A stretch of DNA of 18,283 nt from assembly GCA_900766125.1 (NCBI GenBank), contig CAAFUD010000106.1:1-18283 (forward strand), written 5' to 3'. Source of the DNA: an uncultured Veillonella sp. (GTDB taxonomy: Bacteria > Bacillota > Negativicutes > Veillonellales > Veillonellaceae). Of this stretch, positions 1 through 7,573 are shown piece after piece; the first letter of the stretch is position 1, and the number at the start of each line of letters is the position of its first letter. The translations under genes and the position numbers were made by a program. The notes below the pieces were generated by a model. That model was not told the DNA's origin. It ran no database searches and saw nothing but the letters and a program-made list of their open reading frames with translations.

Positions 1-404
1 GTATTCGTCAGCTATGTCAAGAAATGCATGATTTTTATAAGTCTAAAAATGTAAGCCTCTTACAACAACGGCTATTTTCTCGTGAATACTTCCCAGACTA
101 TGTCATGAATCCACAAGAGGCAAATTTTGAGTTTCAACGTAACAAGGGAGAATTAGTGCCGCTACGCGAAGCAGAAGGGCGTATTGCTCTTGAAGGAGCT
201 CTTCCGTACCCACCAGGTGTATTGTGTGTGCAACCAGGAGAACGTTGGTCGAAGACCGCTTGCGACTATTTCTTGGCTTTAGAGGAAGGTATTAATCTGT
301 TGCCGGGGTTTGCGCCAGAAATACAAGGCGTATACATTACTGAACAAGCTAATGGCTATAAACAAGCGTATGGCTATGTATTAAAAAAAGAATATGAAAT
401 GTAA
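1..404 (+). CDS. speF: Ornithine decarboxylase, C-terminal fragment (cut by window edge)
   Basis: This is the last 133 or so codons of a PLP-dependent ornithine decarboxylase; the reading frame is open to the left edge, with codons beginning at base 3. The product would convert ornithine to putrescine and CO2 in the cytoplasm. The fragment matches the C-terminal domain of bacterial (E. coli SpeF/SpeC type) decarboxylases: an LCQEMHDFY stretch, then EYFPDYVMNPQEAN, AEGRIALEGALPYPPGVLC and LALEEGINLLPGF near the end. The PLP lysine and wing domain lie outside the window. The in-frame ATG at 24 is internal to the domain and should not be taken as the gene start. In enterobacteria speF is followed by the antiporter potE. 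No antiporter follows here, and the next material is a decayed purine permease. The speF versus speC choice is less certain than the enzyme family. Confidence 0.92.
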   Translation, partial: IRQLCQEMHDFYKSKNVSLLQQRLFSREYFPDYVMNPQEANFEFQRNKGELVPLREAEGRIALEGALPYPPGVLCVQPGERWSKTACDYFLALEEGINLLPGFAPEIQGVYITEQANGYKQAYGYVLKKEYEM

Positions 405-433
405 ATTTATACGATTTGATACAAGGACTGTAG

Positions 434-547
434 GAATTTACTAAAATTTCTTATACATTGATTAAACTGACAACGGGCCGTCGTCGTGAAATTCATCCTA
501 TTATGTACATCATGACTGTGGCGTTCATCATTCACTTTGCTATTTAA
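434..547 (+). pseudogene. Remnant of AzgA/NCS2-type purine permease (C-terminal tail only)
   Basis: A short in-frame stretch reads EFTKISYTLIKLTTGRRR followed by EIHPIMYIMTVAFIIHFAI and a TAA stop at 545-547. From memory of the family, this closely resembles the last transmembrane helix region of AzgA-like guanine/hypoxanthine permeases, whose C-termini carry an ISYTLIKL..GR..E.H..MY pattern. A stop at 431-433 interrupts the frame immediately upstream, there is no start codon, and nothing else of the permease (normally over 400 residues) is present, so this is a deletion remnant and not a gene. The following gene is guanine deaminase, the enzyme that would act on the imported base, which supports the identification. 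It is also possible, though less likely, that this is an unrelated chance peptide. Confidence 0.72.
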
Positions 548-648
548 ATAGCATATACTATGAATTATATAGCATAGTCTATTAAAGAAAAAACTAGCGT
601 GTTATATGAGCTTAGCATTTTAGGGCTCTAATTACGCGAGGAGGTTAT

Positions 649-1929
649 ATGAATTCGACAGTTATTTTAAAAGGAAATATCTTATATACACCGCGGCCTT
701 CAGAATTTATATCTATTCCACATGGATATATCATTGCCGTTGATGGCGTGGTCGTATATTGTGGGGAAAGTATTCCACCAGCTTATGCAGCGTGTGAGGT
801 CACTGATTATGGTGATAATCTCATCATTCCAGGCTTTGTAGACACACATGCTCACGCTCCGCAGTATTGTAATCGTGGTCTTGGCATGGACAAAGAATTG
901 CTGCCTTGGTTAGAAACCTATACATTTCCTGAAGAGGCAAAGTTTAGTGATCCAGATTATGCACGGTTAGTATATGGCGCCTTTGTACAGGATTTATGGC
1001 GCAATGGGACTACTAGAAGTATACTATTTGGTACCATCCATAAAGAAAGCACATTAGTATTGATGGAGCTTTTACAAAAAGCAGGACTATCAGCCTATGT
1101 AGGTAAGGTAAATATGGATCGTAACAGTCCAGAATTCTTGATTGAGGAAACACAACAGTCCTTGATTGATACAAAAGAATGGGTGGATGCATCCTCGCAG
1201 TTTGGTCCATTGGTTAAACCCATTATTACACCTAGATTTGTACCATCTTGTACAAGTGAATTAATGAGTGGACTAGGGAAATTAGCAGAAGAATATAATG
1301 TACCAATTCAATCTCACTTGTCCGAAAATCACGGTGAAATTAATTGGGTTGCATCATTACATCCAGAGTCACCAAATTATACAGATGTGTACTATGAACA
1401 CCACTTAATGGGACAGGTACCTACAGTGATGGCTCACTGCATTCATTTAAGCGATGTAGAAATAGATCGTATGGCAGAAACTCAAACTATGGTATCTCAC
1501 TGTCCATATTCTAATGTAAATCTATCAAGTGGTATTGCACCGATTCGTAAGCTAATGAAACGGAATATACCGATTGGTTTGGGCTCCGATATCTCTGGTG
1601 GTCATATTGTATCGATGGCGAAGGTTCTTACGGAAGCTATTGGATTGTCAAAAATGAAATGGGTAGAAGTTGATCAAACATATGCGCCACTTACATTAAG
1701 TGAAGCCTTTTATATGGCTACAAAGGGGGGCGGCAAGTTCTTTGGTAAGGTTGGTAGCTTTGAAAAAGGTTGTGACTTAGATGCCCTTATCATTGACGAT
1801 ACATCAATATTTGACCCTAATGAACGCACCTTAGAGGAACGGCTTGAACGTTGGTTATATGTTGGTGATGATCGACATATTGTTGAGCGCTATGTAGCTG
1901 GCCATATAGTACCTAATCCTCAAGGTTAA
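649..1929 (+). CDS. guaD: Guanine deaminase (amidohydrolase superfamily)
   Basis: The 426-residue product should hydrolyse guanine to xanthine and ammonia in the cytoplasm, the first step of guanine catabolism or salvage. It has the metal-dependent amidohydrolase layout. PGFVDTHAHAPQY carries the HxH metal ligands H67 and H69. The guanine-deaminase-typical run ELLPWLETYTFPEE is at about 83-96. H223 lies in QSHLSE, H263 in MAHCIH, and D314 in GLGSDISGG. The length is typical of the family. The start is set by the strong GAGGAGG Shine-Dalgarno a few bases before the ATG. No purine riboswitch aptamer is apparent in the roughly 100 bases between the permease remnant and the start. The adjacent remnant suggests the enzyme once had a dedicated permease partner in the same transcription unit. 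A stem-loop terminator follows the gene. Confidence 0.93.
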   Translation: MNSTVILKGNILYTPRPSEFISIPHGYIIAVDGVVVYCGESIPPAYAACEVTDYGDNLIIPGFVDTHAHAPQYCNRGLGMDKELLPWLETYTFPEEAKFSDPDYARLVYGAFVQDLWRNGTTRSILFGTIHKESTLVLMELLQKAGLSAYVGKVNMDRNSPEFLIEETQQSLIDTKEWVDASSQFGPLVKPIITPRFVPSCTSELMSGLGKLAEEYNVPIQSHLSENHGEINWVASLHPESPNYTDVYYEHHLMGQVPTVMAHCIHLSDVEIDRMAETQTMVSHCPYSNVNLSSGIAPIRKLMKRNIPIGLGSDISGGHIVSMAKVLTEAIGLSKMKWVEVDQTYAPLTLSEAFYMATKGGGKFFGKVGSFEKGCDLDALIIDDTSIFDPNERTLEERLERWLYVGDDRHIVERYVAGHIVPNPQG

Positions 1930-1981
1930 TATGTGATATGTAATAGCATGGGAATATAAAATAAAATTAAATACTATTTAT

Positions 1982-2018
1982 AACAGGTAGTTTGTATATA
2001 AGGCAAACTACCTGTTTT
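1982..2018 (+). terminator. Rho-independent terminator after guaD
   Basis: The perfect 13-bp inverted repeat AACAGGTAGTTTG (1982-1994) and CAAACTACCTGTT (2004-2016) encloses a 9-base loop. The right arm runs into a short T tract (2015-2018, then GATTT). It separates guaD from the transporter gene. The T tract is short, so termination may be partial. Confidence 0.75.
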
Positions 2019-2032
2019 GATTTGGCCTCATG

Positions 2033-2060
2033 TTGCGCATCAATACCCTTGGTGTATAAT
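2033..2060 (+). promoter_or_regulatory. Predicted sigma-A promoter for the CDF transporter gene
   Basis: TTGCGC (2033-2038), a 16-base spacer and a perfect TATAAT (2055-2060) sit just after the guaD terminator and about 35 bases before the ATG at 2096. The position right after a terminator makes an independent promoter likely. The -35 box is weak. Confidence 0.55.
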
Positions 2061-2095
2061 AAAATAATGTATAAATTAAGAAAGTGGGGTACTTG

Positions 2096-3049
2096 ATGGA
2101 TATATTAGGGGCAAGGCGCTCTATAGAGCAGAAGTTACTTATGCAATCCGTTGGCCTGATGGCTCTAGTAGCGGTAAGCGGTACTATAATGGGGATTGTC
2201 ACAGGTTCTAGTGCGGTATTATTAGATGGTGTATTTTCCTTTGTCGATGTTGTTATTAAAATCATGATGTTAATGACAGCCAAATTAATAGCCCGTGAAA
2301 CGAGTAAGCGCTTTCAGTTTGGATATTGGCAGTTTGAACCTTTAGTATTGGCCGTAGAAGGATTTTTTATATTACTCATTGTAATCTATGCCTTATCTAG
2401 TGGTATTACAGATCTTATATCGGGTGGTCGTCATGTAGATTTTGGACCCGCTATTTATTATGCTATCTTCTTTACCGTGGCGGACACAATATATTATTTA
2501 TATGTGCGTCGCATTAATAAGAGTCTGCAGTCCAACTTAATCAAATTTGATAATGTAAGTTGGTATGTTGATGCTTTGTTAGAAGCAGCTATCTTAATCA
2601 GTTTCGTCGTAGCTATCATGTTAGAAGAAACTGAATATGCTGATTGGGCAGCTTATATTGACCCGATTGTTCTCATTGTATTAGCGGTGCAAATGATACC
2701 GTCAGCGTTCCGTATTATCATCCCATCTGTGAAACAAGTGTTAGGATGGGCACCGACTTCATTGCATAATGAAGTACAGGAGATTATGGACTGCTTTATG
2801 GAAAAGTACAATTTCAAGGATTATGTTTCTAGTGTGCAAGTATATGGCAACACTCGAATTATTGAAATTGATATTTTAGTTCCTAAGAACTTCCCATATC
2901 AGACAATTGCTGAAATCGATGCAATTCGCAATGAAATTGACCAAGAAATCGGAGGGAATCCAACGGAAAAATGGGTTACCATTTCTTTCACAGGCACTCG
3001 AAAATGGATGGCAAAAGATTATTTGCTAGAAGAAGATGATGATGAATAG
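2096..3049 (+). CDS. Cation diffusion facilitator (CDF) family transporter, atypical metal site
   Basis: The 317-residue inner-membrane protein has CDF architecture. Hydrophobic helices cover about the first 210 residues, with LLDGVFSFVD in TM2, GYWQFEPLVLAVEG in the TM3 region and YIDPIVLI in TM6. A cytoplasmic C-terminal domain follows (about 222-317), ending in an acidic EEDDDE tail. CDF proteins usually export Zn, Co, Cd, Mn or Fe in exchange for protons. The canonical HxxxD (or DxxxD) metal pairs are altered here: TM2 has F47-SFV-D51 and TM5 has S155-WYV-D159, so both histidines are missing while both aspartates remain. Substrate and activity are therefore uncertain. I chose the ATG at 2096, which has GGGG about 6 bases upstream. 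A GTG at 2084 is also in frame but would overlap that Shine-Dalgarno. Confidence 0.82.
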   Translation: MDILGARRSIEQKLLMQSVGLMALVAVSGTIMGIVTGSSAVLLDGVFSFVDVVIKIMMLMTAKLIARETSKRFQFGYWQFEPLVLAVEGFFILLIVIYALSSGITDLISGGRHVDFGPAIYYAIFFTVADTIYYLYVRRINKSLQSNLIKFDNVSWYVDALLEAAILISFVVAIMLEETEYADWAAYIDPIVLIVLAVQMIPSAFRIIIPSVKQVLGWAPTSLHNEVQEIMDCFMEKYNFKDYVSSVQVYGNTRIIEIDILVPKNFPYQTIAEIDAIRNEIDQEIGGNPTEKWVTISFTGTRKWMAKDYLLEEDDDE

Positions 3050-3111
3050 CATAAAAATTAACGATAAAACTAGTAGATATCTTATAATTTAATGATAAAT
3101 ACACCAATATA

Positions 3112-3120
3112 TGGTATACT
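3112..3120 (+). promoter_or_regulatory. Extended -10 promoter element upstream of serS
   Basis: TGG-TATACT (3112-3120) is an extended -10 box about 53 bases before the serS ATG, in a very AT-rich gap. No convincing -35 lies 17 bases upstream, as is common for extended -10 promoters. The leader is too short for a T-box, and none of the conserved T-box sequence is seen. Confidence 0.5.
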
Positions 3121-3173
3121 TAAACGTATTGAATATATTGTTCGTAGCATAGTTGGAAGATGAGGTTTATAGC

Positions 3174-4454
3174 ATGTTAGACTTGAAATTTGTCCGTGAA
3201 AATATTGATTTAGTGCAACAAAACTTAGATAATCGTCACACGAAAGGCGATTTGGAAACCTTTGTATCCGCTTATGATGAACGCCGTCAGTTGATTGGTA
3301 AAGTTGAGGAGTTAAAAGCTCTTCGTAACTCCGTAACTGAAGAAATTAGCCAATTAAAACGCAATAAAGAAAATGCGGATGATAAAATCGCAGAAATGAA
3401 AAAAGTAGGCGATGAAATTGCTGAGCTTGATAATCGTATTCGCGATGTAGAAGCAAAATTACGTGATGCGGCATTGATGTTACCAAATATGTGTGATGCA
3501 TCTGTTCCTGTTGGTGCTGATGAAGATGAAAATGTAGAACAACGCAAATGGGGCGAACCACGTCAATTCGACTTTGATATACAAGCTCATTGGGATTTAG
3601 GTGAAAATCTCGATATTCTTGATTTTAATCGCGCTGGTAAAATGAGCGGTGCTCGTTTCACTGTATATAAAGGTTTGGGTGCTCGTTTAGAACGTGCTCT
3701 CATTAACTTCATGGTTGATCTTCATGTAGATAAACAAGGCTACACTGAAATGATGACTCCATACATGGTAACGCGTGAAACTTTGACAGGTACTGGTCAA
3801 TTACCTAAATTTGCTGAAGATATGTACCATGTAGAAGATACTGAATATTTCTTGATTCCTACCGCAGAGGTTACATTGACTAACTACCATAGTGGCGAAA
3901 TCTTGAGCGAAGAGGAATTGCCAAAATATTATACTGCATTTACTGCATGCTTCCGTGCTGAAGCAGGTTCCGCAGGTCGTGATACTCGTGGTCTTATCCG
4001 TCAACATCAATTCAACAAAGTTGAAATGGTTAAATTAGCTAAACCTGAAGATTCTTACAAAGAATTAGAAACATTGACTGATAATGCAGAAGAAGTATTG
4101 CGCTTATTGGAGTTGCCATTCCGTGTAATTACACTTTGTACAGGTGATATTGGCTTTGGTTCTGCTAAAACATATGATGTAGAGGTATGGATGCCAGCTC
4201 AAGGCAAGTATAGAGAGATTTCTTCTTGTTCTAATATGACTGATTTCCAAGCTCGTCGTGCAAATATTAAATTCCGTCGTGGTCCTAAAGGTAAACCAGA
4301 ATTCGTTCATACATTAAATGGATCTGGTCTTGCTGTAGGTCGTACAGTAGCAGCTATCTTGGAAAACTATCAACAAGCTGATGGCTCTGTTGTGATTCCT
4401 AAAGTACTTGTACCTTACATGGGCGGCGTAGAAGTAATTAAGGCTGGAAAATAA
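3174..4454 (+). CDS. serS: Seryl-tRNA synthetase (class II)
   Basis: The 426-residue cytoplasmic enzyme charges tRNA-Ser (and tRNA-Sec where present) with serine. The N-terminal helical arm, about residues 33-103, is rich in K/E heptads and forms the antiparallel coiled coil that grips the long variable arm of tRNA-Ser. The catalytic core carries class II motif 2 (TACFRAEAGSAGRDTRG, arginine at about 261) and motif 3 (LNGSGLAVGRTVAAILEN, arginine at about 390). TAEV at about 230 is the serine/ATP-site region. The length is normal. The ATG at 3174 is preferred: MLDLKFVREN is the typical SerRS beginning and GATGAGG sits about 8 bases upstream. A TTG at 3153 in frame has no such support. The aldolase gene follows after 13 bases, which suggests cotranscription. 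Confidence 0.97.
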   Translation: MLDLKFVRENIDLVQQNLDNRHTKGDLETFVSAYDERRQLIGKVEELKALRNSVTEEISQLKRNKENADDKIAEMKKVGDEIAELDNRIRDVEAKLRDAALMLPNMCDASVPVGADEDENVEQRKWGEPRQFDFDIQAHWDLGENLDILDFNRAGKMSGARFTVYKGLGARLERALINFMVDLHVDKQGYTEMMTPYMVTRETLTGTGQLPKFAEDMYHVEDTEYFLIPTAEVTLTNYHSGEILSEEELPKYYTAFTACFRAEAGSAGRDTRGLIRQHQFNKVEMVKLAKPEDSYKELETLTDNAEEVLRLLELPFRVITLCTGDIGFGSAKTYDVEVWMPAQGKYREISSCSNMTDFQARRANIKFRRGPKGKPEFVHTLNGSGLAVGRTVAAILENYQQADGSVVIPKVLVPYMGGVEVIKAGK

Positions 4455-4467
4455 GAGGGGGCATTCT

Positions 4468-5112
4468 ATGAAGTTCTTTATTGATACAGCAGAATTTGAT
4501 GAGATTAAAGAGGCGTATGCTTTTGGTTTTATCGATGGTGTTACTACTAATCCATCCCTTATCGTGAAAGCTAAACGCGATTTAAAACAAGTTATTTCTG
4601 AAATCGCTAATTTGGTAGAGGGCCCTGTGAGTGCAGAGGTTATTGCTTCTGATGCAGAAGGTATGATTGCGGAAGCTCATGAGCTTGTAAAATTAGGATC
4701 TAATGTAGTTATCAAAGTTCCTATGACTCCAGAAGGTCTTAAAGCTGTTGCAGTTTTAAGCAAAGAAGGCATTAAAACTAATGTAACCTTAATCTTCTCT
4801 GCCAACCAAGCCTTATTAGCAGCTCGTGCAGGTGCTACCTATGTGAGCCCATTTGTTGGCCGTATTGATGATATCAGTATGGATGGTCTTACATTGATTC
4901 AAGATATTGCAGATATATTTGCTATTCATGGCATTGAAACTGAAATTATTGCGGCTAGTGTGAGAACACCATTGCATATCATTCAATGTGCAAAAGCTGG
5001 TGCTCATATTGCAACTGTGCCATTTAAAGTGCTTATGCAAGCTATGAAACATCCACTAACAGATGCAGGGCTTGAAAAATTTATGGCAGATTGGAAACAA
5101 GCTAATCAATAA
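4468..5112 (+). CDS. fsa: Fructose-6-phosphate aldolase / transaldolase-like protein
   Basis: The 214-residue protein belongs to the small transaldolase (TalC/Fsa) family, a class I aldolase TIM barrel that forms a Schiff base. The N-terminus MKFFIDTAEFDEIKEA and the GVTTNPSL segment are family hallmarks. The catalytic lysine is K83 in NVVIKVPMTPEG. The end GAHIATVPFKVL followed by a helix is also typical. Such proteins act either as transaldolase, moving a three-carbon dihydroxyacetone unit in the pentose phosphate pathway, or as an aldolase cleaving fructose 6-phosphate; sequence reading alone does not decide which. The Shine-Dalgarno is AGAGGGGG. Placed 13 bases after serS and 66 bases before glpX, it probably belongs to the same transcript and supports sugar-phosphate synthesis in a lactate-using organism. 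Confidence 0.93.
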   Translation: MKFFIDTAEFDEIKEAYAFGFIDGVTTNPSLIVKAKRDLKQVISEIANLVEGPVSAEVIASDAEGMIAEAHELVKLGSNVVIKVPMTPEGLKAVAVLSKEGIKTNVTLIFSANQALLAARAGATYVSPFVGRIDDISMDGLTLIQDIADIFAIHGIETEIIAASVRTPLHIIQCAKAGAHIATVPFKVLMQAMKHPLTDAGLEKFMADWKQANQ

Positions 5113-5178
5113 GTTAAGTATTCGGCTCGATGTAAGGGTCATATTACAATACACACAGGACTTATAAGGAGGCCTATT

Positions 5179-6141
5179 ATGGATCGTACATTATCTTTGG
5201 AATTTGCTCGTGTCGTTGAAGCGGCTGCTTTGCGCAGTGGTCGTTTGCTTGGTCGCGGTCAAAAGGATGCAGCGGATGGTCTTGCTGTAGACGCAATGCG
5301 TCAAGCATTTGACTCTGTTCGTATCTCTGGTACAGTTGTTATTGGGGAAGGCGAAATCGATGAAGCGCCTATGCTTTATATTGGTGAACATGTAGGTGCA
5401 GGTGGCCCAGAAGTAGACATCGCAGTTGACCCTATTGAAGGCACAAACTTGATTGCAAAAGGCCAAAATGGTGCGATTGCAGTTATGGCTATTGCTGAAA
5501 AAGGTGGCTTGTTACATGCGCCAGATATGTACATGGAAAAACTTTGTGTTGGTCCTCGTGGTGCAGGTGCTATCGATATTACTAAATCTTTAACAGAAAA
5601 TATTAAAAATGTAGCTGCAAAAATGAATCGCAATGTTGATGAAATTACACTTGTAATGCTCGATCGTGAGCGTCATCATGGTTTGATGAAAGAAGCGCGT
5701 GATCTTGGTGCACGTATTATGTTAATTTCTGATGGCGATGTTAATCCAGCTATGGAATGTTGTATTGAAGGTTCTGGTGTGCACATGGTTGTTGGTACTG
5801 GTGGTGCACCAGAAGGCGTATTGGCTGCGGCAGCTTTAAAGTGCGTAGGTGGCGATATGCAAGCGCGTTTGAAACCAGAAACAGAAGAAGAAATTCGTCG
5901 TTGTCATGAAATGGGGATTACCGATGTAAATCAAGTGCTTACATTGGATGATTTAGTTCGTACAGATGATGTTATCTTTGCGGCTACTGCTATTACTCGC
6001 GGTAACTTATTGAATGCTATTCAATACTTCCCAGGTGGTGCGCGTACACATACTATCGTAATGCGTTCTAAAACAGGTACTGTTCGTTTCTTAGATACAG
6101 TGCATATGGATGAGAAGCTAAAATCCTTAAAAGCAAAATAA
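5179..6141 (+). CDS. glpX: Class II fructose-1,6-bisphosphatase
   Basis: The 320-residue cytoplasmic enzyme hydrolyses fructose 1,6-bisphosphate to fructose 6-phosphate, the committed step of gluconeogenesis. It is GlpX-like from end to end. GEGEIDEAPMLYIGEHVG (about 56-73) and DPIEGTNLIAKGQNG (84-98) hold the acidic metal ligands and the lithium-sensitive phosphatase signature D-P-I-E-G-T. The C-terminal GGARTHTIVMRSKTGTVRF is also typical. The start ATG has a consensus AAGGAGG 8 bases upstream. It lies 66 bases after the aldolase gene with no terminator between, so serS, the aldolase gene and glpX may be one unit closed by the stem-loop at 6149. A gluconeogenic phosphatase fits an organism that grows on lactate and other short acids and has to build hexoses. 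Confidence 0.96.
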   Translation: MDRTLSLEFARVVEAAALRSGRLLGRGQKDAADGLAVDAMRQAFDSVRISGTVVIGEGEIDEAPMLYIGEHVGAGGPEVDIAVDPIEGTNLIAKGQNGAIAVMAIAEKGGLLHAPDMYMEKLCVGPRGAGAIDITKSLTENIKNVAAKMNRNVDEITLVMLDRERHHGLMKEARDLGARIMLISDGDVNPAMECCIEGSGVHMVVGTGGAPEGVLAAAALKCVGGDMQARLKPETEEEIRRCHEMGITDVNQVLTLDDLVRTDDVIFAATAITRGNLLNAIQYFPGGARTHTIVMRSKTGTVRFLDTVHMDEKLKSLKAK

Positions 6142-6148
6142 TAATTAG

Positions 6149-6174
6149 GCCCCTCAAAATGAGGGGCTTTTTTT
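6149..6174 (+). terminator. Rho-independent terminator after glpX
   Basis: The 8-bp stem GCCCCTCA / TGAGGGGC (6149-6156 with 6160-6167) has an AAA loop and is followed by seven T residues (6168-6174). It lies 7 bases after the glpX stop and is a strong, classic terminator. Confidence 0.93.
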
Positions 6175-6196
6175 CTCAGTATTTTCTCACAGTCTC

Positions 6197-6226
6197 TTGA
6201 TGAGATATATCGAAAAATAGTATAAT
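6197..6226 (+). promoter_or_regulatory. Predicted sigma-A promoter for murA
   Basis: TTGATG (6197-6202), an 18-base spacer and a perfect TATAAT (6221-6226) follow directly after the glpX terminator. Transcription would start near 6233, giving a leader of about 75 bases that contains two short inverted repeats before the murA start. Confidence 0.68.
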
Positions 6227-6240
6227 AACAATTAGTATAT

Positions 6241-6276
6241 GACGTTATAAATACAACGTCTTGTAGTTTATACAAG
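6241..6276 (+). repeat. Two adjacent inverted repeats in the murA leader
   Basis: GACGTT (6241-6246) pairs with AACGTC (6255-6260) across 8 bases. Immediately after, CTTGTA (6260-6265) pairs with TACAAG (6271-6276) across 5 bases. They fall between the predicted transcription start and the Shine-Dalgarno. They could be small RNA hairpins or a DNA operator. Each arm is only 6 bases, so chance is possible in AT-rich sequence. Confidence 0.4.
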
Positions 6277-6307
6277 ATGATCGATATAAAGTGTAGGAGG
6301 AATTCTG

Positions 6308-7573
6308 TTGGAAAAGCTAATCATTCAAGGTGGCAACCGGTTGGAAGGCCGTGTACGTGTTAGTAGTGCTAAAAATGCGGTACTCCCTATTATTGCCGGT
6401 ACTTTGCTAGCATCAACACCTAGTAAATTACTTGAAATTCCAAATTTGGAAGATGTAGGTACAATTTGCCAAGTTATCGAGTCTTTGGGGGTTAAAATTA
6501 CTCGTAATAAAGCAGATGATGAAATTATCTTCGATGCGTCTACATTGACTGGTACGGAAGCTCCTTCTGAGCTTGTACGCAAAATGCGTGCATCTTTCCT
6601 CGTAATGGGGCCACTTTTGGCGCGCAAAGGGGAGGCTAAAATCTCTATGCCAGGTGGTTGTGCCATTGGTGCACGTCCTATTGATCTTCATCTAAAAGCT
6701 TTCGAAGCGTTAGGTGCTAAAATTGAGGTTACTGAAGATTATGTATATGCTCATGCTCCAGAAGGCCTTAAAGGTACTCAAATTTACTTGGATTTCCCAA
6801 GTGTAGGGGCTACAGAAAACGTAATTATGGCGGCTTCCATGGCTGAAGGTAAAACTGTTATCGAAAATGCTGCGGAAGAACCTGAAATCGTTGATTTAGC
6901 GACATTCTTGAATGCAATGGGTGCTAATATTCGCGGTGCTGGTACAAATGTAATCCGCATTGAAGGGGTGCCTCAATTACATGGTGCGATTCATACAGTT
7001 ATTCCTGACCGTATCGAAGCTGGTACATATTTGATTGCCGCTGCTATGGCTGGTGGCGACGTATTTGTAGAAAATGCATTGCCAGAACACTTGAAACCAG
7101 TAGTAGCTAAGTTGAAAGAAGCTGGTGTTACTGTAGAGGAAGAAATTGATGGTATTCGTGTTATCAGCACTGGCAAAGGCATTAAAGCTGTTGATATCAA
7201 AACATTGCCATACCCAGGCTTCCCAACAGATATGCAAGCTCAATTTATGGCGCTTACTACAATTGCTGAAGGTACAAGTACTGTAACAGAAACTGTATTT
7301 GAAAACCGCTTCATGCACGTTGCAGAACTCCGCAAAATGGGTGCCCATATCGATATCGACAATCGTCAAGCGATTGTAGAAGGTATGCCACGATTACATG
7401 GTGCTGTAGTTAATGCTACAGACTTGCGTGCAGGTGCAGCTCTTGTTTGTGCTGCATTGACTGCAGAAGGTAAAACTGAAGTTGGTCGTCTACATCATAT
7501 CGATCGTGGTTATGATGATTTTGTAGGTAAATTGCAAAGGTTAGGTGCTGATATTGTTCGGGTTGACGAATAA
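6308..7573 (+). CDS. murA: UDP-N-acetylglucosamine 1-carboxyvinyltransferase (MurA)
   Basis: The 421-residue cytoplasmic enzyme transfers enolpyruvate from PEP to UDP-GlcNAc, the first committed step of peptidoglycan synthesis. It is the target of fosfomycin. K22-N23 in SSAKNAVLP and the catalytic cysteine C118 in MPGGCAIGARPIDLH are present, and a Cys at this site predicts fosfomycin sensitivity. PGFPTDMQAQFMAL, ENRFMHVAELRKMGA and LRAGAALV further down are family signatures. The TTG at 6308 is chosen because MEKLIIQGGNRLEG is the normal beginning and AGGAGGA lies 8 bases upstream; there is no ATG nearby. Its last 29 bases overlap the predicted start of the mreB-like gene. Pairing with an mreB/mbl-type gene is common in Firmicutes. 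Confidence 0.97.
   Translation: MEKLIIQGGNRLEGRVRVSSAKNAVLPIIAGTLLASTPSKLLEIPNLEDVGTICQVIESLGVKITRNKADDEIIFDASTLTGTEAPSELVRKMRASFLVMGPLLARKGEAKISMPGGCAIGARPIDLHLKAFEALGAKIEVTEDYVYAHAPEGLKGTQIYLDFPSVGATENVIMAASMAEGKTVIENAAEEPEIVDLATFLNAMGANIRGAGTNVIRIEGVPQLHGAIHTVIPDRIEAGTYLIAAAMAGGDVFVENALPEHLKPVVAKLKEAGVTVEEEIDGIRVISTGKGIKAVDIKTLPYPGFPTDMQAQFMALTTIAEGTSTVTETVFENRFMHVAELRKMGAHIDIDNRQAIVEGMPRLHGAVVNATDLRAGAALVCAALTAEGKTEVGRLHHIDRGYDDFVGKLQRLGADIVRVDE

Noticed and set aside
548..600. Imperfect repeats of ATAGCATA and ACTATG/CATAGT before guaD
   Set aside because: Arms of six bases in very AT-rich DNA are expected by chance, and no element boundaries or target duplications are visible.
548..648. 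Possible purine riboswitch upstream of guaD
   Set aside because: The conserved purine-aptamer core and its three-helix arrangement are not seen, and the gap is short and AT-rich.
3050..3173. Possible T-box leader for serS
   Set aside because: The gap is only 124 bases, contains a promoter-like element close to the gene, and lacks both the T-box sequence and a terminator hairpin.
6977..7369. Reverse-strand open frame of 130 codons opposite murA
   Set aside because: Fully contained in murA, with a Cys/Phe/Ser-rich sequence typical of antisense translation of AT-rich genes.
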